From positions 1-64,000 of the forward strand of contig VDFB02114820.1 in NCBI GenBank assembly GCA_007258455.2: 64,000 bases of DNA, in the 5' to 3' direction. A program made the position numbers and the translations under genes. This document shows, in pieces, positions 12,758-23,700 of this stretch. The notes under the pieces are model-generated. The model did no database searches and was not told the DNA's origin. It was given only the letters and a program-made list of their open reading frames with translations. Source of the DNA: Sequoia sempervirens (Eukaryota > Streptophyta > Pinopsida > Cupressales > Cupressaceae). Each line of letters opens with the position of its first letter. Position 1 is the stretch's first letter.

Positions 12758-13123
12758 TTGTGTATTACCAGCAAATCACAATGCCCATTGAGCTTATCCA
12801 CAGGCCATGACCTGACAAAAGAAACCTTGGAATCGCCATATGATCTTCTCGCAATCTTAGCATACGCGGTGGTTTTTCAAGAGAGGATAGAGTGTCTTTG
12901 GACATTTTATTCTGTGTGTTCAGTGGATGATAAAACATACATCATCAACAGGTGGATAAATGCCATCCCCAATACAGGAAAAATCAATTTTGGAGTGGGC
13001 ATGACAGACCAATGGAGCAAAAGCAAATTCCTTTGGGCGTCAACTGGAACTCATCAGAAAGACCAGGGTATAGGAGTAGGCATGGGTGGCTCCAGGAAGG
13101 GGATCCAAAAGGAAAACAACTAG
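12758..13123 (+). pseudogene. LINE ORF fragment of unknown function (121 codons)
   Basis: This is an open stretch in the frame later used by ORF2. It reads LWTFYSVCSVDDKTYIINRW, then a glycine- and lysine-rich tail. I do not recognise it. By position it could be the N-terminal part of ORF1 ahead of the DUF4283-like region, or a separate small frame. The sequence after it (13124-13380) is full of stops in all frames. Confidence 0.35.
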
Positions 13124-13384
13124 CAGCCAAGTGGAAGTCCAAAGGAGGAAATCCTCATAATCACACCAGCAAAGTATGGTAGAAGAAAGGTCTACTCAAT
13201 TCTGATTAGAACGCCTTTGTGAAGACAACTCAACCTATTGGAGAGGATTTTGAATTTGGCAGAAGAATGAATAAGAGAGATCACGATCTACTCTGAAGGA
13301 AACTAAATCACAAAGATTCCCAATCCTAAACATTTTAGTGCATGAAATTGCAGCCTAGAGGTCTTAAACTCTTTCAAATGCCAG

Positions 13385-14479
13385 CATAACTAATAGAAAA
13401 AAGGGTGGCGAGGCTATCAGACCATGCCCTTTTTGCGAAATGGACCAGCCCAGCTAGCTCGAATGAGGAGATCAAAGCCTGGTGGATGAACAAATATCCA
13501 AACTAGGTAAGTGTTACCCCCTTCTAAATTCCTTCTTTTTGATAGAATGTATAGATTTAAATCTGAAATTGGAAATCCTAGAAGGGAACCCTTTGTTTAT
13601 GAATGGACACTGGTTTTACTGCACAAATTGGCAAGCTAGTTTTGACCCATGGAATCACTGATTGACCCAAATCCACTTAGATTAAGCTAGTAGATCTACC
13701 ATCAGAATTCTAAAATTTTGATGCTATGACAAGATTGGGTGATGCCCTAGGAGTATGTATTGGAGTGGATGAAGACTTCATCAACAAAATAGATGGATTG
13801 GAACCCTGTGTTTTGGTTGAAATAGATGTATGGGTTGGGATATATAAAACACTTGAGCTATTAACAAAATTTGGAAGCTGGCAGCAAGAAATCAAAGTTT
13901 GGGAGGGTTCAGAAACAAAAATAAATGTCTCTTTAGGAAGTCACTTCAGGAGAGCACCTCAAAAAAGCCAATAACAGACAATGCATTCAATATCATTCAA
14001 GAAGATTCAGCGGATGTGCCCCCAATGCATACTAACGATGAGGGTAGGATATATATGGGGATAGTCAGGCCAGCTAGAGAAGAAAACGATGCCCTTCTAG
14101 TGGATCTCCTACTTTTCCTAGATAAGGAAGCTGGAAATCCCCATAAAGAAAATATCCAAGATGAACAAGCCCTCATTGCCCTCATGGACGAAAATCAACT
14201 TCTCCAGAAAGTGATTCAAAATGAATTGAAGAAATTATCTATTAGTGGTGCTAATAGTGATCGGTCCCTTCTCCCCCTGTGCCCCCACCACAAATGATCT
14301 CCCAAAGCTTGATAGAAAATTTAGATGCCCCCCAGACTGAAGTAGAAGATGAGGGTCAACAATCAGATGGAGAGGAAAGTGAGCAACTCTCAGATGGGGC
14401 AGGTGAGCTCTGGGAGGATGCGGAAGAAGGAGAATTACTGGAAGATAGAAAATTGCAACAGTCAGAATCAAAAGCTTAA
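13385..14479 (+). pseudogene. LINE ORF1-like protein (DUF4283-like), frameshifted
   Basis: Plant L1 ORF1 proteins carry a DUF4283 nucleic-acid-binding region, often followed by a zinc knuckle, and bind the element RNA. Here the pieces are ALFAKWTSPASSNEEIKAWW (about 13423-13480), several decayed segments, then MTRLGDALGVCIGVDEDFIN and LEPCVLVEIDVWVG (13726-13850). The latter matches the usual 'RIGNALGxxxxVDE...ARVCVEIDV' ending of that domain. Reading continues through at least two frame changes into an acidic, glutamate-rich tail (13899-14297 and 14279-14479). No zinc knuckle is visible. ORF2 starts 130 bp further on. Confidence 0.65.
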
Positions 14480-14608
14480 AGGCCCTAACATTAAGAAAAA
14501 GTCAAGCAGGGGAAGAAAATCAAACAAGACCAAGCTTGTGTTGGTTGGTAATTCCCTAGGGTAAAAGAAACTGATAATTGGGAAGGAGAGTATCCTTCCC
14601 TTGGCAGT

Positions 14609-17600
14609 ATGAGGGTTATTACCTAGAATGTCATGGGTGTTAACGCCCCTAACAAGTGGTGCATGGTCAAGTGCCAAATTGACCAATCAAATATAGATGT
14701 GGTGCTCTTGCAAGAAACAAAGAGGAATAAGGAGGAAGGTAGAAGAAGGTTGGACAGTTGGAAACGATGGAATGGAAAACTCCTGGAGGCATCAGGGGAA
14801 TCTAGAGGTTTGGGGGTTATATGGAACCCACTCTCAATGGTAGGGGTTTTAGAGGCAGAAGCTGAGTATTGGCAAACAATCAGATTTAAAGACATCAGAA
14901 GAAACCTTTCTTTCTTTTGCGTTAATGTCTATGGCCTAGTCTCCACTAAAGGTAAAAAGAGACTATGGGATAGTATTTCTAGAATAGTAGAAAGCAAAAG
15001 GTTAGAGAAAGGGATTATAGCAGGGGAATTCAATGCCACTCTAAACAACATAGAAAAACAAGGGGGGTCAGGGAGATCTACAGCTGTTCAAAGAGACTTT
15101 CAGGAGTTCTTGGATAAAAATATCCTCTTGGATATTCAAGCAAGGAATGGAATATATACCTGGTCCAATAGGAGAAAAGGATTCACTAACATTGCAGAAA
15201 GGCTTGACAGATTCCTCTTATGGGGCAACTGGGGGGATCTGCAGGGATCACATGATGCACAAATCCTCCCCTTCACTGGTTCGGATCATTTCCCGGTCTA
15301 ACTCTCTTTTGGCCCTATTGAAGCTCCTAAAGGCTGCCCGTTCAAATTTGAATATATGTGGCTAAGAGATAATCGACTCCCAGATTTAATTAAGACTTGG
15401 TGGAATGAAGTGAACCTTAGCAGAGAAACAGATCTTTTCAAAGTAAGCAAAAAATTGAGTTATATAAAAGTGAAGCTGAAAGAATGGAACAAAAGCCACT
15501 TCAAAAACATCTTCCAGGAGAAAACAAGAATAGAACAAGAAATCTGCACTCTCAACGATCATGTGATAGACAGGGGCATGGATGTTGTAGACTTTGAGAA
15601 TGAAAAAAGTCTAAAAGAAGAACTAGCTGAAATTCTCAAACAGGAGGAATGCTACTGGCGTCAAAAATCAAGGGAAGTTTTTCTAAAAGAAGGGGACAAA
15701 AACACAAAAAAAAATCACAGATCAACAATAGCAAATAACAACAGCAAGAGGATCCTAGAAATCAAAAAATCCAATGGTGATACAACTCAATCAACTGAAG
15801 AAGTCAACAAAGAGGCTGTCACTTTCTTTGAATCCCTATTAAACAAGGAAACCCTTGTTAATAGGAGTGACAGGGACTATTTATGGGGCGCAATTCCATC
15901 CATCATATCAAAGACCCAAAACAAATTTCTCTATCAAAAAGTATCTCTAGCAAAAGTCAAAGAGGAAAATTTTCAAATGAATCCAGACAAGGCCCTAGGT
16001 CCAGATGGCTTCCCTGCCAGCTTCTTCCAAAACTTTCGGGATATAGTTGGAGAAGACCTTGGTGCAACTGTTGAAGAATCCAGAAAGAAAATGACTATGC
16101 TAGGGGCGATAAACCACACCTTCCTGGCACTAATTCCTAGAAAGAAATTCCCTCAATCTATGAGTGATTTCAAGCCTATTTCCCTATGCAACACTGTGTA
16201 CAAAGTGGTAACAAAGATAATTGCTAACAAACTCAAGAATGTGCTCAAGGAAGTTATTTATGAAGAACAAAGTGGCTTTGCTCCAGGCCGATCCATAGTA
16301 GAAGGCATCATTATAGCCCATGAAACAATCCAAACAACTAGGAAAAACAAGGAGGCATGTATGCTCCTAAATTTAGACATTCTCAAAGCATATGATATGG
16401 TAGACAAGGGCTTCCTTCTGGAAGTATTAGGCAGATTTGGTTTTAGCCCAAACTAGATAAATTGGGTTAGCAGCTGCATTTCAACTCTGAAATTCTCAGT
16501 ACTTGTTAAAGGCATAGAAAATGGTTTCTTCTCTTCCTCCAGGGGACTTAGGCAGGGAGACCCATTATCCCCATTCCTATTCATAATCATGGTAGAAGTA
16601 CTAGGGAGGGGGATCAAAAGACTCAAAGAGGAAGGTAAATGGAAAGGAGTTCATGTTGCAAATGGTATGGAACCCTCAATTCACTTAGAATTTGTAGATG
16701 ACACAGTACTAATGGGAGAAGCAAGTCGAAGGGAAGCAAGAATGATCAAAAATTTCCTAGATACCTATTGTAAAGCATCAGGTCAAAACATCAACTGGGA
16801 CAAATCAGAGATTTTCTTTTTAAATACTCAGCCAAGTTTACAAAGAGACATTGCAAGGATCCTAAATTTGAAATTTTCCTCCCTACCAGGTCGCTATCTG
16901 GGAATCCCATTGTTTGCAGGCATTAACAAAAATTGCTACTGGGAAAATTTAATTAGAAGCTGCAAGAACAAGTTAAGCACTTGGAAAGGTAAATGGCTCT
17001 CATCAGATGGTAGACTCTTGCTGGTTAAATTTGTATTATCAACAATCCCAGTATACTTGATGTCTTGTCTCAAGCTTCCCAAAGCTACTGAAGATGCTCT
17101 CACTCAAATCTTCAGGAGGTTCTTTTGGAGTGGTACAGGGGAGCAAAACAAATTTCCTCTTTTGGCATGGGACAAGATTTTCCTTCCCAATAAATTTGGA
17201 GGTGCAGGGTTACACCAATTACCCCTTATGAATCAGACAATGGGTGCCAAATTATTTTGGGACATCCACACTAAAGGAAATTAGAAATGGGTTAGAGTAT
17301 TGAAAAGGAAGTATCTTGACTCAGACGACCCAAATAGAATCCTCATAGTATTGGATCCCCCGAGAGGCTTTGCAATTTGGAATTTTCTCCTAGAATGTAG
17401 AGACATTATATCTAATCATGTCACATGGGAAGTTCAAGATGGTAATAGTGCATCCTTTTGGCATGACTCTTGGGGTGGGAAAGCACCAATTGGTGACATT
17501 CAGGGCTTGGAGGAGATAAAAGAGGAAACTACTAGACAATGGGGTAACAAGGTTTCCAATTATGGTGTGAAGATCCCTAATCAAGGAAGCTCATGTTGGG

Positions 17601-18800
17601 TTTGGCATGATCTTCAAACCCTCAATGCCCCATAGCCCTAGAAAGAAACTCTGTCCAAAATCCTCAAAGAAAGATTCTTTGTCCCATCTAATGGGAAGGA
17701 CCAAATCAGGTGGTGAGGATCTACTAATGGGACCTATAAGGTGAAGTAAGGATAGAAGGCCAAGGAAATAGCAATAGCTCATCAAGATTGGCCAAGCAAA
17801 TTTTTCTGGGGAAACAACTGCTTGCCTAAGGCAGAAGTTTTTGCATGGCTGGCAGTCCAAAAAAGAATCCTCGCGGAGGACAGATTGGCTAAATTCATAA
17901 TACAAGGCTCGAGAAGGTGTTGTCTTTGCAAAGCTCACGTGGAAATGACAGATCACTTGTTGTTGTCCTCTCCCTATGCATCGGAATGCTGGAATCATGT
18001 GAGAACCAATCTTAATTTTCACTATCCAATGTTGGACAATCTTGCAACCTGGTTTAAGATGTGGCCTCAAAAAAGTAGCAAAGTAGTATTTAACAACATC
18101 TAGCAAATCTCCCCATCCATAGTAATATGGGAACTATGGAAGGAAAGGAACTGGAGAATCTTTCAAGGAAAGGAATTGAACAAGGACATACTATGGGACA
18201 AAATTGAAAGAGAAATAGTGGAACTGGTCAATGAGGTTGCTAGACGTAAGGAAGTTAAATACAACGTTTTCACTATCTAGGATGACACTCTGATCAAATG
18301 CTTCCCGAGTCTTAAAACACCCACACTGAGTGGGAGTAGCTCCCTTCAATCCAAAAAACATCAAGAGAGGAGACTAGGTGGCAAGCCCCTGATCCAAGGT
18401 GGCTAAAAATCAATTTCGATGGCACTGCGCAAGGAAACCCAGGCCCGGGTGGGGCTAGTTATATAGCACGAGACTCTGATAGCAAGGTGCTAGTAGTGAA
18501 ATCAGTTTCTTTGGGTAGATGCACAAATAATGAGGCAGAATTTAGAGTAGCAGCAATTGGCTTGCAGCTAGGTAGAGAGCTAAATTTCAGTCAAATCCAC
18601 TTGGAAGGAGACTCTCTAATTACTATCAATGTAATTCGTAAAGGATCCACTCCTAATTGGAAATTAAATCATTTTCTATAGCAAATCAAGGAATTTTTAG
18701 ACATGCAGCCTTCAAAGTTAGTCACATATACAGGGAAGGCAACTCCAAAGCAGATGAGCTGGAAAAAGCTTCCTCAGCATTGGCCAGCTAGGATTTCAGA
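14609..18800 (+). pseudogene. LINE ORF2: endonuclease, reverse transcriptase, RNase H
   Basis: This is the enzyme that nicks the target and copies element RNA. The start ATG 14609 is followed by a stop where WNVMGVNAPNK is expected. The endonuclease (14609-15300) shows LLQETK, GEFNATL (normally GDFN), AERLDRFL and GSDHFPV. The reverse transcriptase (about 15700-17280) shows GPDGFPASFF, FKPISLCNTVYK, LNLDILKAYDMVD, SSRGLRQGDPLSPFLF and the catalytic FVDD at 16691-16702. A zinc-binding region (17822-18060) reads CCLCKAHVEMTDHLL. RNase H (18400-18760) has INFDGTAQGNPGPGGA, NNEAEF, LEGDSL and, after a frameshift, NSKADEL, so all four acidic positions are traceable. Stops include 15299 (TAA), 16454, 17282 and 17633. 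The frame changes between 18106 and 18390 and again near 18690. Confidence 0.93.
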
Positions 18801-18895
18801 GGATTAAAGGCTAGGAAACTCTATCAGAAATTTCTGGCACCGGTAATTGCTTTGGCAGCCCCCAAAGCCTATGGGAGGCAAGGACACTCTCTCAC

Positions 18896-19911
18896 GTCAT
18901 TCTGGACAAGACATGGGATTTCCTCACAATCATAATTCAAAAAGCTAAATTGTGGAAATGATTCCCCCATAAGGATGACAGCTATTGCATTAATTTCATC
19001 TTTGGGAATGTGTACACTTCACATTCGCAGTTGTATTTTGTCACGCATGTAGGCGGTGCTCGGTACATTAGCTCTCATGTGTAGTTAAGCAAGTAGCTTA
19101 CAAAGGAATTCCTAGCACATTCCTTCACAAAGGCATCTAACTAGTATAGAGTAGAAGTTTTTAGAAGGTGTGGAGAAAGGAGAGCAATGGAGATGCCATT
19201 AGCTTTGGAAATGGACAAACAAATGCAGGCTTTTCACAAGAAAATCATGGACAAACAGCTGCAAGGTCTTCTTTAATCCTCACATCCGCTCATCTTAAAG
19301 GCCACTAAGCACGTGCTGGTCTAGAATTCTTGAATGCCTACCACAGAGTGAGAGCCAACACAGAGATACCGGCAATGTTTCTTGCAATTCTCCTTCACAT
19401 GGGAGTTTCCAAGGCACTAGGTAAAAAATTGACCCAAATGATTTTTGTACATGCATGGTTGGGTGAAATTGACACAGCATTGGACAACGTGGATGATGAA
19501 AGGAACATCCCCATGCCACAAAAATAATATATGGCGCGTGTGAGAGGTCGTGAGGTTATGAAATTCCCTCTGATTCGCACCATTGATCTAGAAGGCTTTG
19601 AAAAATTGTGGGCAGAAAGGGATAGAAATATTTTCTTCCTCCTCAGAGCTGCGAAACTAACTACAAATCTGCCTAGGGGTTGGTTCAGAAGGTACACGGA
19701 AGATGAGGAGCTTGAGGATGAGTTTGATGCTAATGATGACCAGGAATGGGGGCTAGGTGAAGGAGAGGAATGGCAAGAAAATGACCAATGGGACCCAGAA
19801 GAAAAAGCTAAAGATTCGGCTCACTGTGGCCTAGACTATCGCATAATCGCCAGTTACAAGGCATACCTAAAGTGGTGGGAGTCTGAAGATGAAGTCTACG
19901 AGGATCTCTAA
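18896..19911 (+). pseudogene. LINE extra 3' reading frame after RNase H, unknown
   Basis: In one frame from about 18896 the text reads VILDKTWDFLTIIIQKAKLW, then YCINFIFGNVYTSHSQLYFV and RRAMEMPLALEMDKQMQAFH. It is interrupted by one TGA and three TAG before a TAA near 19276. A one-base shift leads into 19320-19911 (EFLNAYHRVRANTEIPAMFL, WAERDRNIFFLLRAAKL). That part has a very acidic segment (DEELEDEFDANDDQEWG) and ends LKWWESEDEVYEDL-stop, with one TAA at 19525. About 330 codons in total. I do not recognise the family. It could be a third LINE protein or captured sequence. It precedes the element's 3' UTR and A-rich tail. Confidence 0.6.
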
Positions 19912-20264
19912 GTTTCGAAGGTATTCATAGAATTGAAGTCTCTCAGGGTGGGTTTCTCTATCAATGTGCAATGTAAATATCTCCTTGGTAGTATATGGTT
20001 AGTAGATTTTGTGTCAGTCCCTGGTGTGGGGTATAATTAGCACAGTCTATGGCATCATGTATAGATTGCAATCCTGGTCTGCTAGTAACTAAAACAACAA
20101 CTAGATATTGGTTTGTATTTCATATTTTGGTATCTGGATAGACTGGTTGGTCAATAATACAAAAAAGACCAACCAGCATTTTCTGATATTACTCCTGTAA
20201 TATTTTTTGGAAATCAATATAGGGTGCTACCCCTTGCAGTGTTTACCAATCAAAAATAAATAAA
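19912..20264 (+). other. LINE 3' UTR and A-rich tail
   Basis: This is non-coding sequence ending with cctgtaatattttttggaaa, then a gggtgctacccctt stretch and an A-rich tail, directly abutting the right target duplication. A terminal 'tgtaatatttttggaaatca...gggtgctaccc' segment of this kind is common in plant L1 tails. It contains a short inverted pair, tggttggtc and gaccaacca (about 20145-20178). Confidence 0.65.
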
Positions 20265-20282
20265 AATTGTAAATAATATTAT
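20265..20282. repeat. Target-site duplication, right copy
   Basis: Identical over 18 bases to 5851-5868. It directly follows the A-rich LINE tail, and AT-rich intron resumes after it. Confidence 0.88.
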
Positions 20283-20583
20283 GATTATATCATAATAAGA
20301 AAAATTACATTATATTATTCTTTTTCTTTACCATCTTAAATAATCATGTATCTCATCACTATTAGAACATCTAAGAGATAGTATCATATATTGCATCTAA
20401 TATTGATAAATATATAGAATGGTTGGGAACTTCTTCTAATAAATAGAGGGTAAATGAAGGAATAAGACAAAAAGGGACATTTAGATATGAAAAAAAAAAA
20501 TTCTTTTTTAATTGTATCTAAAATATAGTTGAAAAGAAATAATATGGACAAATCTATGTAAATGAAAATAACACTAAACAAGG

Positions 20584-20755
20584 GTGGTGGGCCTAGTTCA
20601 ATTGGCTAAAGCATCATGTTGTAGGTAAGAGATTATGAGGTCTAGTCTCCCCACCATCCCCGTGGTACTAGAGGGCATGTTGTGCCAACGCCACTGGTCA
20701 CATGAAGGGGGAAAGATACCCGACCAATAATCCAAAAGAATTTTTTTGGTAACAC
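20584..20755 (+). mobile_element. tRNA-derived SINE-like sequence
   Basis: The first 72 bases read like a degraded tRNA head. The A-box-like tagttcaattggctaaagc (20594-20612) aligns with the tRNA pattern TAGCTCAGTTGGTTAGAGC. About 35 bases later gaggtctagtctcccca aligns with the B-box pattern GAGGTTCGAATCCC. A non-tRNA body follows, ending near a T-run at about 20740-20748. This is the arrangement of a SINE transcribed by RNA polymerase III. I could not identify a target duplication, and the acceptor stem is too poor for a working tRNA. Confidence 0.6.
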
Positions 20756-23700
20756 ATCTTCAAGGAAAATAGTTCAACTATCACCCTCAGCCTCCAAATA
20801 ATAATGTCATATTATGTTGCACTATCACCCTTAGCCTCCAGATACCTTGAAACTAAGATGATAGTATGTAATTATCATGTACACTTGATCATGAGTCTCT
20901 TGCCACTTCTTTCATACCTTCTTTGTCTTGATCTGCAACCTATCAACTTGGGTGCTAGATGGAGAGAAATAGGCATGCCTTCAAGCTTATCTTAGGTGAT
21001 GAATTTCTTAAAGGGGACAAGAGGGTGTTAAGTTCTATTATGATATTATCTCCTTCTTCCTTTCAAACTATATGGATTTGGCACAAGATACATAATTTCT
21101 AGATGTGTTAGCCTGTGGATATATTCAAGACTATCTCCTATCAGCCGCCTATTGTGAAGCAGTTACTGCATATGACAGAGCAATGGGTGAGGCTCCACTA
21201 GGGGGTTTACTCCCCTATGAATGAATTCCATGCAGCCCCTTATTTCTTTAAAGCTTTGCAGACTAGTCTGACTAGCAACTATGAGGTTGTCTTCGGGCAC
21301 TCCTTACTTGTGCATAATGCTCAACTAGGAGAGAAACTGTCAAACAAAATTGTGGAGGTCTTCACAGAGCTTAGATTTCTTTTCACCATGTTCTTCCTTG
21401 CCCCTTCACTATTTCTCCTACCCCCACGCCCACTCCGGATCTAATGTGTCCTTAACAAACTGTCAACACCTTGGCTTCTTCCTCCACTAGCTCCATTTAA
21501 TTTATTTTTCATGTTTTCCTCCTAGCTACTCTAGTTTTTGATATGCTTAAATCTTCAGCTTGAGGATGGCTTCTATACATTTGTGGATACTTGTAATTTC
21601 TACTTTTATTATCTATAGGTGAGCTATTACCTTTTTATCTAAATATAATAATAATGGGAGAGAAGAAGTGGAAGAAGAAACAATCATTTATGTGACAGAT
21701 ATAATTTAGAAAAACTCTTTTAGAAAAAAATTAGCTTCCAAAGCATCAAAATAAATGTATTCTTAAAAACAATAATGTTACAATACACTATAAGGCTTCA
21801 TGCCTTCCAATAAGATCAATGCTCATGTGACTTGGATGAAAACCAACAACATGACCCATGCAATATATGTGCATAATGCTTCCATCCCAAGCCCAAATAT
21901 ATAGACTTAAGGAGGGCCAGAAAATTATTGAAAGGGAATATTGTGGGATCCAACAAGGTCCCAAAATACCATGGTAAAAATTCTCATAACCCACTCTCCA
22001 TATTGGACCCGTTGTCTCCATTCAAATATGCTCCATGACATTTCATAACATGCATCATAAGTGGGTCAAGATTCCTAGTCCACTTTGTAACCTCTAACAT
22101 GCTCTTACGTGTGTCATAAAATCTCTTACACATATTACAATATCATAGATGCTCTTATACACCTTACATAACATATGTTTTTCGCATCATATAAGTAAAT
22201 ACATATAACATAAATGTCAAGTAAAATTGAATTTTCACATGGTTGTTTATGTAATAGCCACACAAGCTAGCTAAAGAAGTATTAGACATAAATGTTGAGT
22301 AGATAGCCACACAAGCTAGCTATTAAATCTACACATGGTTGTTTATGTAATCAAATTAGAGTCCAGTGCCTAAAATGATGGAAATAAGTATCGTGGCCCA
22401 ATAAATCCCACTATATGATTGGAACCCCTCTAGAGAGGTTATAAACTAACAATAGGTTGCATGTGTGATTCGTAATCTTGCATGTGTGGTTCACAATCCC
22501 ATACAAATTACAAGCTAGTTGAATTATTTAGATTTTTTTAATGATTAGATGCACCTCATCATCAATCTTGGCATTGGCTAGGAAGTTTACAAAAATGCTA
22601 ACTTCATGATAGTAGTGTCGCATAGTTACCTCCTCAAAATTATCAAGGATATTCCAAGCCTGACAGAGAATATTATCAATCTTCTAATTTGGAGACATGA
22701 GCACTTGGGACAGTACATTTAGGATGAAGTTGAATATATATGGAAATTCATGTATGTAACAGTAAATAAGGATGGGTAGGGATGAGGAAAGATCCAAATT
22801 TAGCACAACATTGTGTCACTTGTCATTATATAATTCAGTTAATTCATTCTATCAACGTGGACCCAAAACTAGATGGGAATCAACATGGTTATGGAGATTT
22901 TAGCATTCCATTTCAACCCCATGTTGATGTGCTTGTGAATCCTAAAATGAGCATGCATTTCAAAGTATATGAGCATTCTAATCCATGCATGAAAAGTAAA
23001 TATTAAGAAGTAAAAGATTATGGGGTCCATGCAAAGCAATGGATCCATCTCAATTTCCTCATGGTCCTTTCCTTCATTTGAGTGGTTTATAGGAACCTAT
23101 ATAGGAATTCATACTAAAATACTCCACCCATTGTGGAAAAAAATAGTGGTATCACATTTTAAGCATGGCCAATAAATATGGTGAAGAGTCATCTATATAT
23201 GGTGATGATTCTTTGTCAAGTATAGTACATTCCCTAAAATCTTAGCATAATATTGTTAGTGATAGTATGCCACCCCTCCAGCTAGTTGTAAATAATATGA
23301 GGAAAATGGAGGAGAGAGAAAATAATGCATTAAGAAAGAAAGTAATCAAGAAATATAAGTGTAAGCACAAAGAACATCAAGTCACATAAAATGAATTTTC
23401 CCCTAGTATATAGGAAAATGAAAAAAAGTAATGTAGCCCTAAAGGCATAATATATGTGGATATAGGGAAGGCATGGTGTCGTAAATGTGGTTCTTATGTA
23501 CATGATAGGGCATGTGAACACATAATATGAAGGGGAAGGCATGATTCCCCCAATGTGATAGGACAATTCTAGGAACACAATAAATCATGTGAACATTTAA
23601 AATGTTATATAAGGCATGATGTCCCTAGTGTAAAATAATAGCTTAAGAAGCATGTTAAGGAAATGAAAGTATAATGTATCAAGGGTAAAGAATTGTGCTT

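Larger units (their letters stand above)
5869..20264 (+). mobile_element. Giant L1-like non-LTR retrotransposon (14.4 kb), decayed
   Basis: The element is bounded by an identical 18-bp duplication, the length expected of target-primed reverse transcription, and ends in a short A-rich tail (aaaaataaataaa). In order it holds a 2.9-kb leader, an unknown reading frame (8808-11996), an unassigned stretch, a DUF4283-like ORF1 and ORF2 (endonuclease, reverse transcriptase, zinc-binding region, RNase H), an extra reading frame and a 3' UTR. Plant L1 elements are usually 6-8 kb. Because the outer ends carry the duplication, the whole unit appears to have been copied in as one piece rather than assembled here by nested insertion. 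Every reading frame has stops, so it is dead. It makes up 70 percent of the first visible intron. The 12 bases after the left duplication (taaaatatacat) may be element or filler. Confidence 0.82.

Noticed and set aside
20584..20655. Functional tRNA gene
   Set aside because: The acceptor stem pairs poorly, the B box is degenerate, and a long body follows; a SINE-like origin fits better.
23440..23530. Possible gag zinc knuckle (CRKCGSYVHDRAC)
   Set aside because: The last spacing is three rather than four residues, the surrounding frame is closed, and no other gag or pol motif is nearby.
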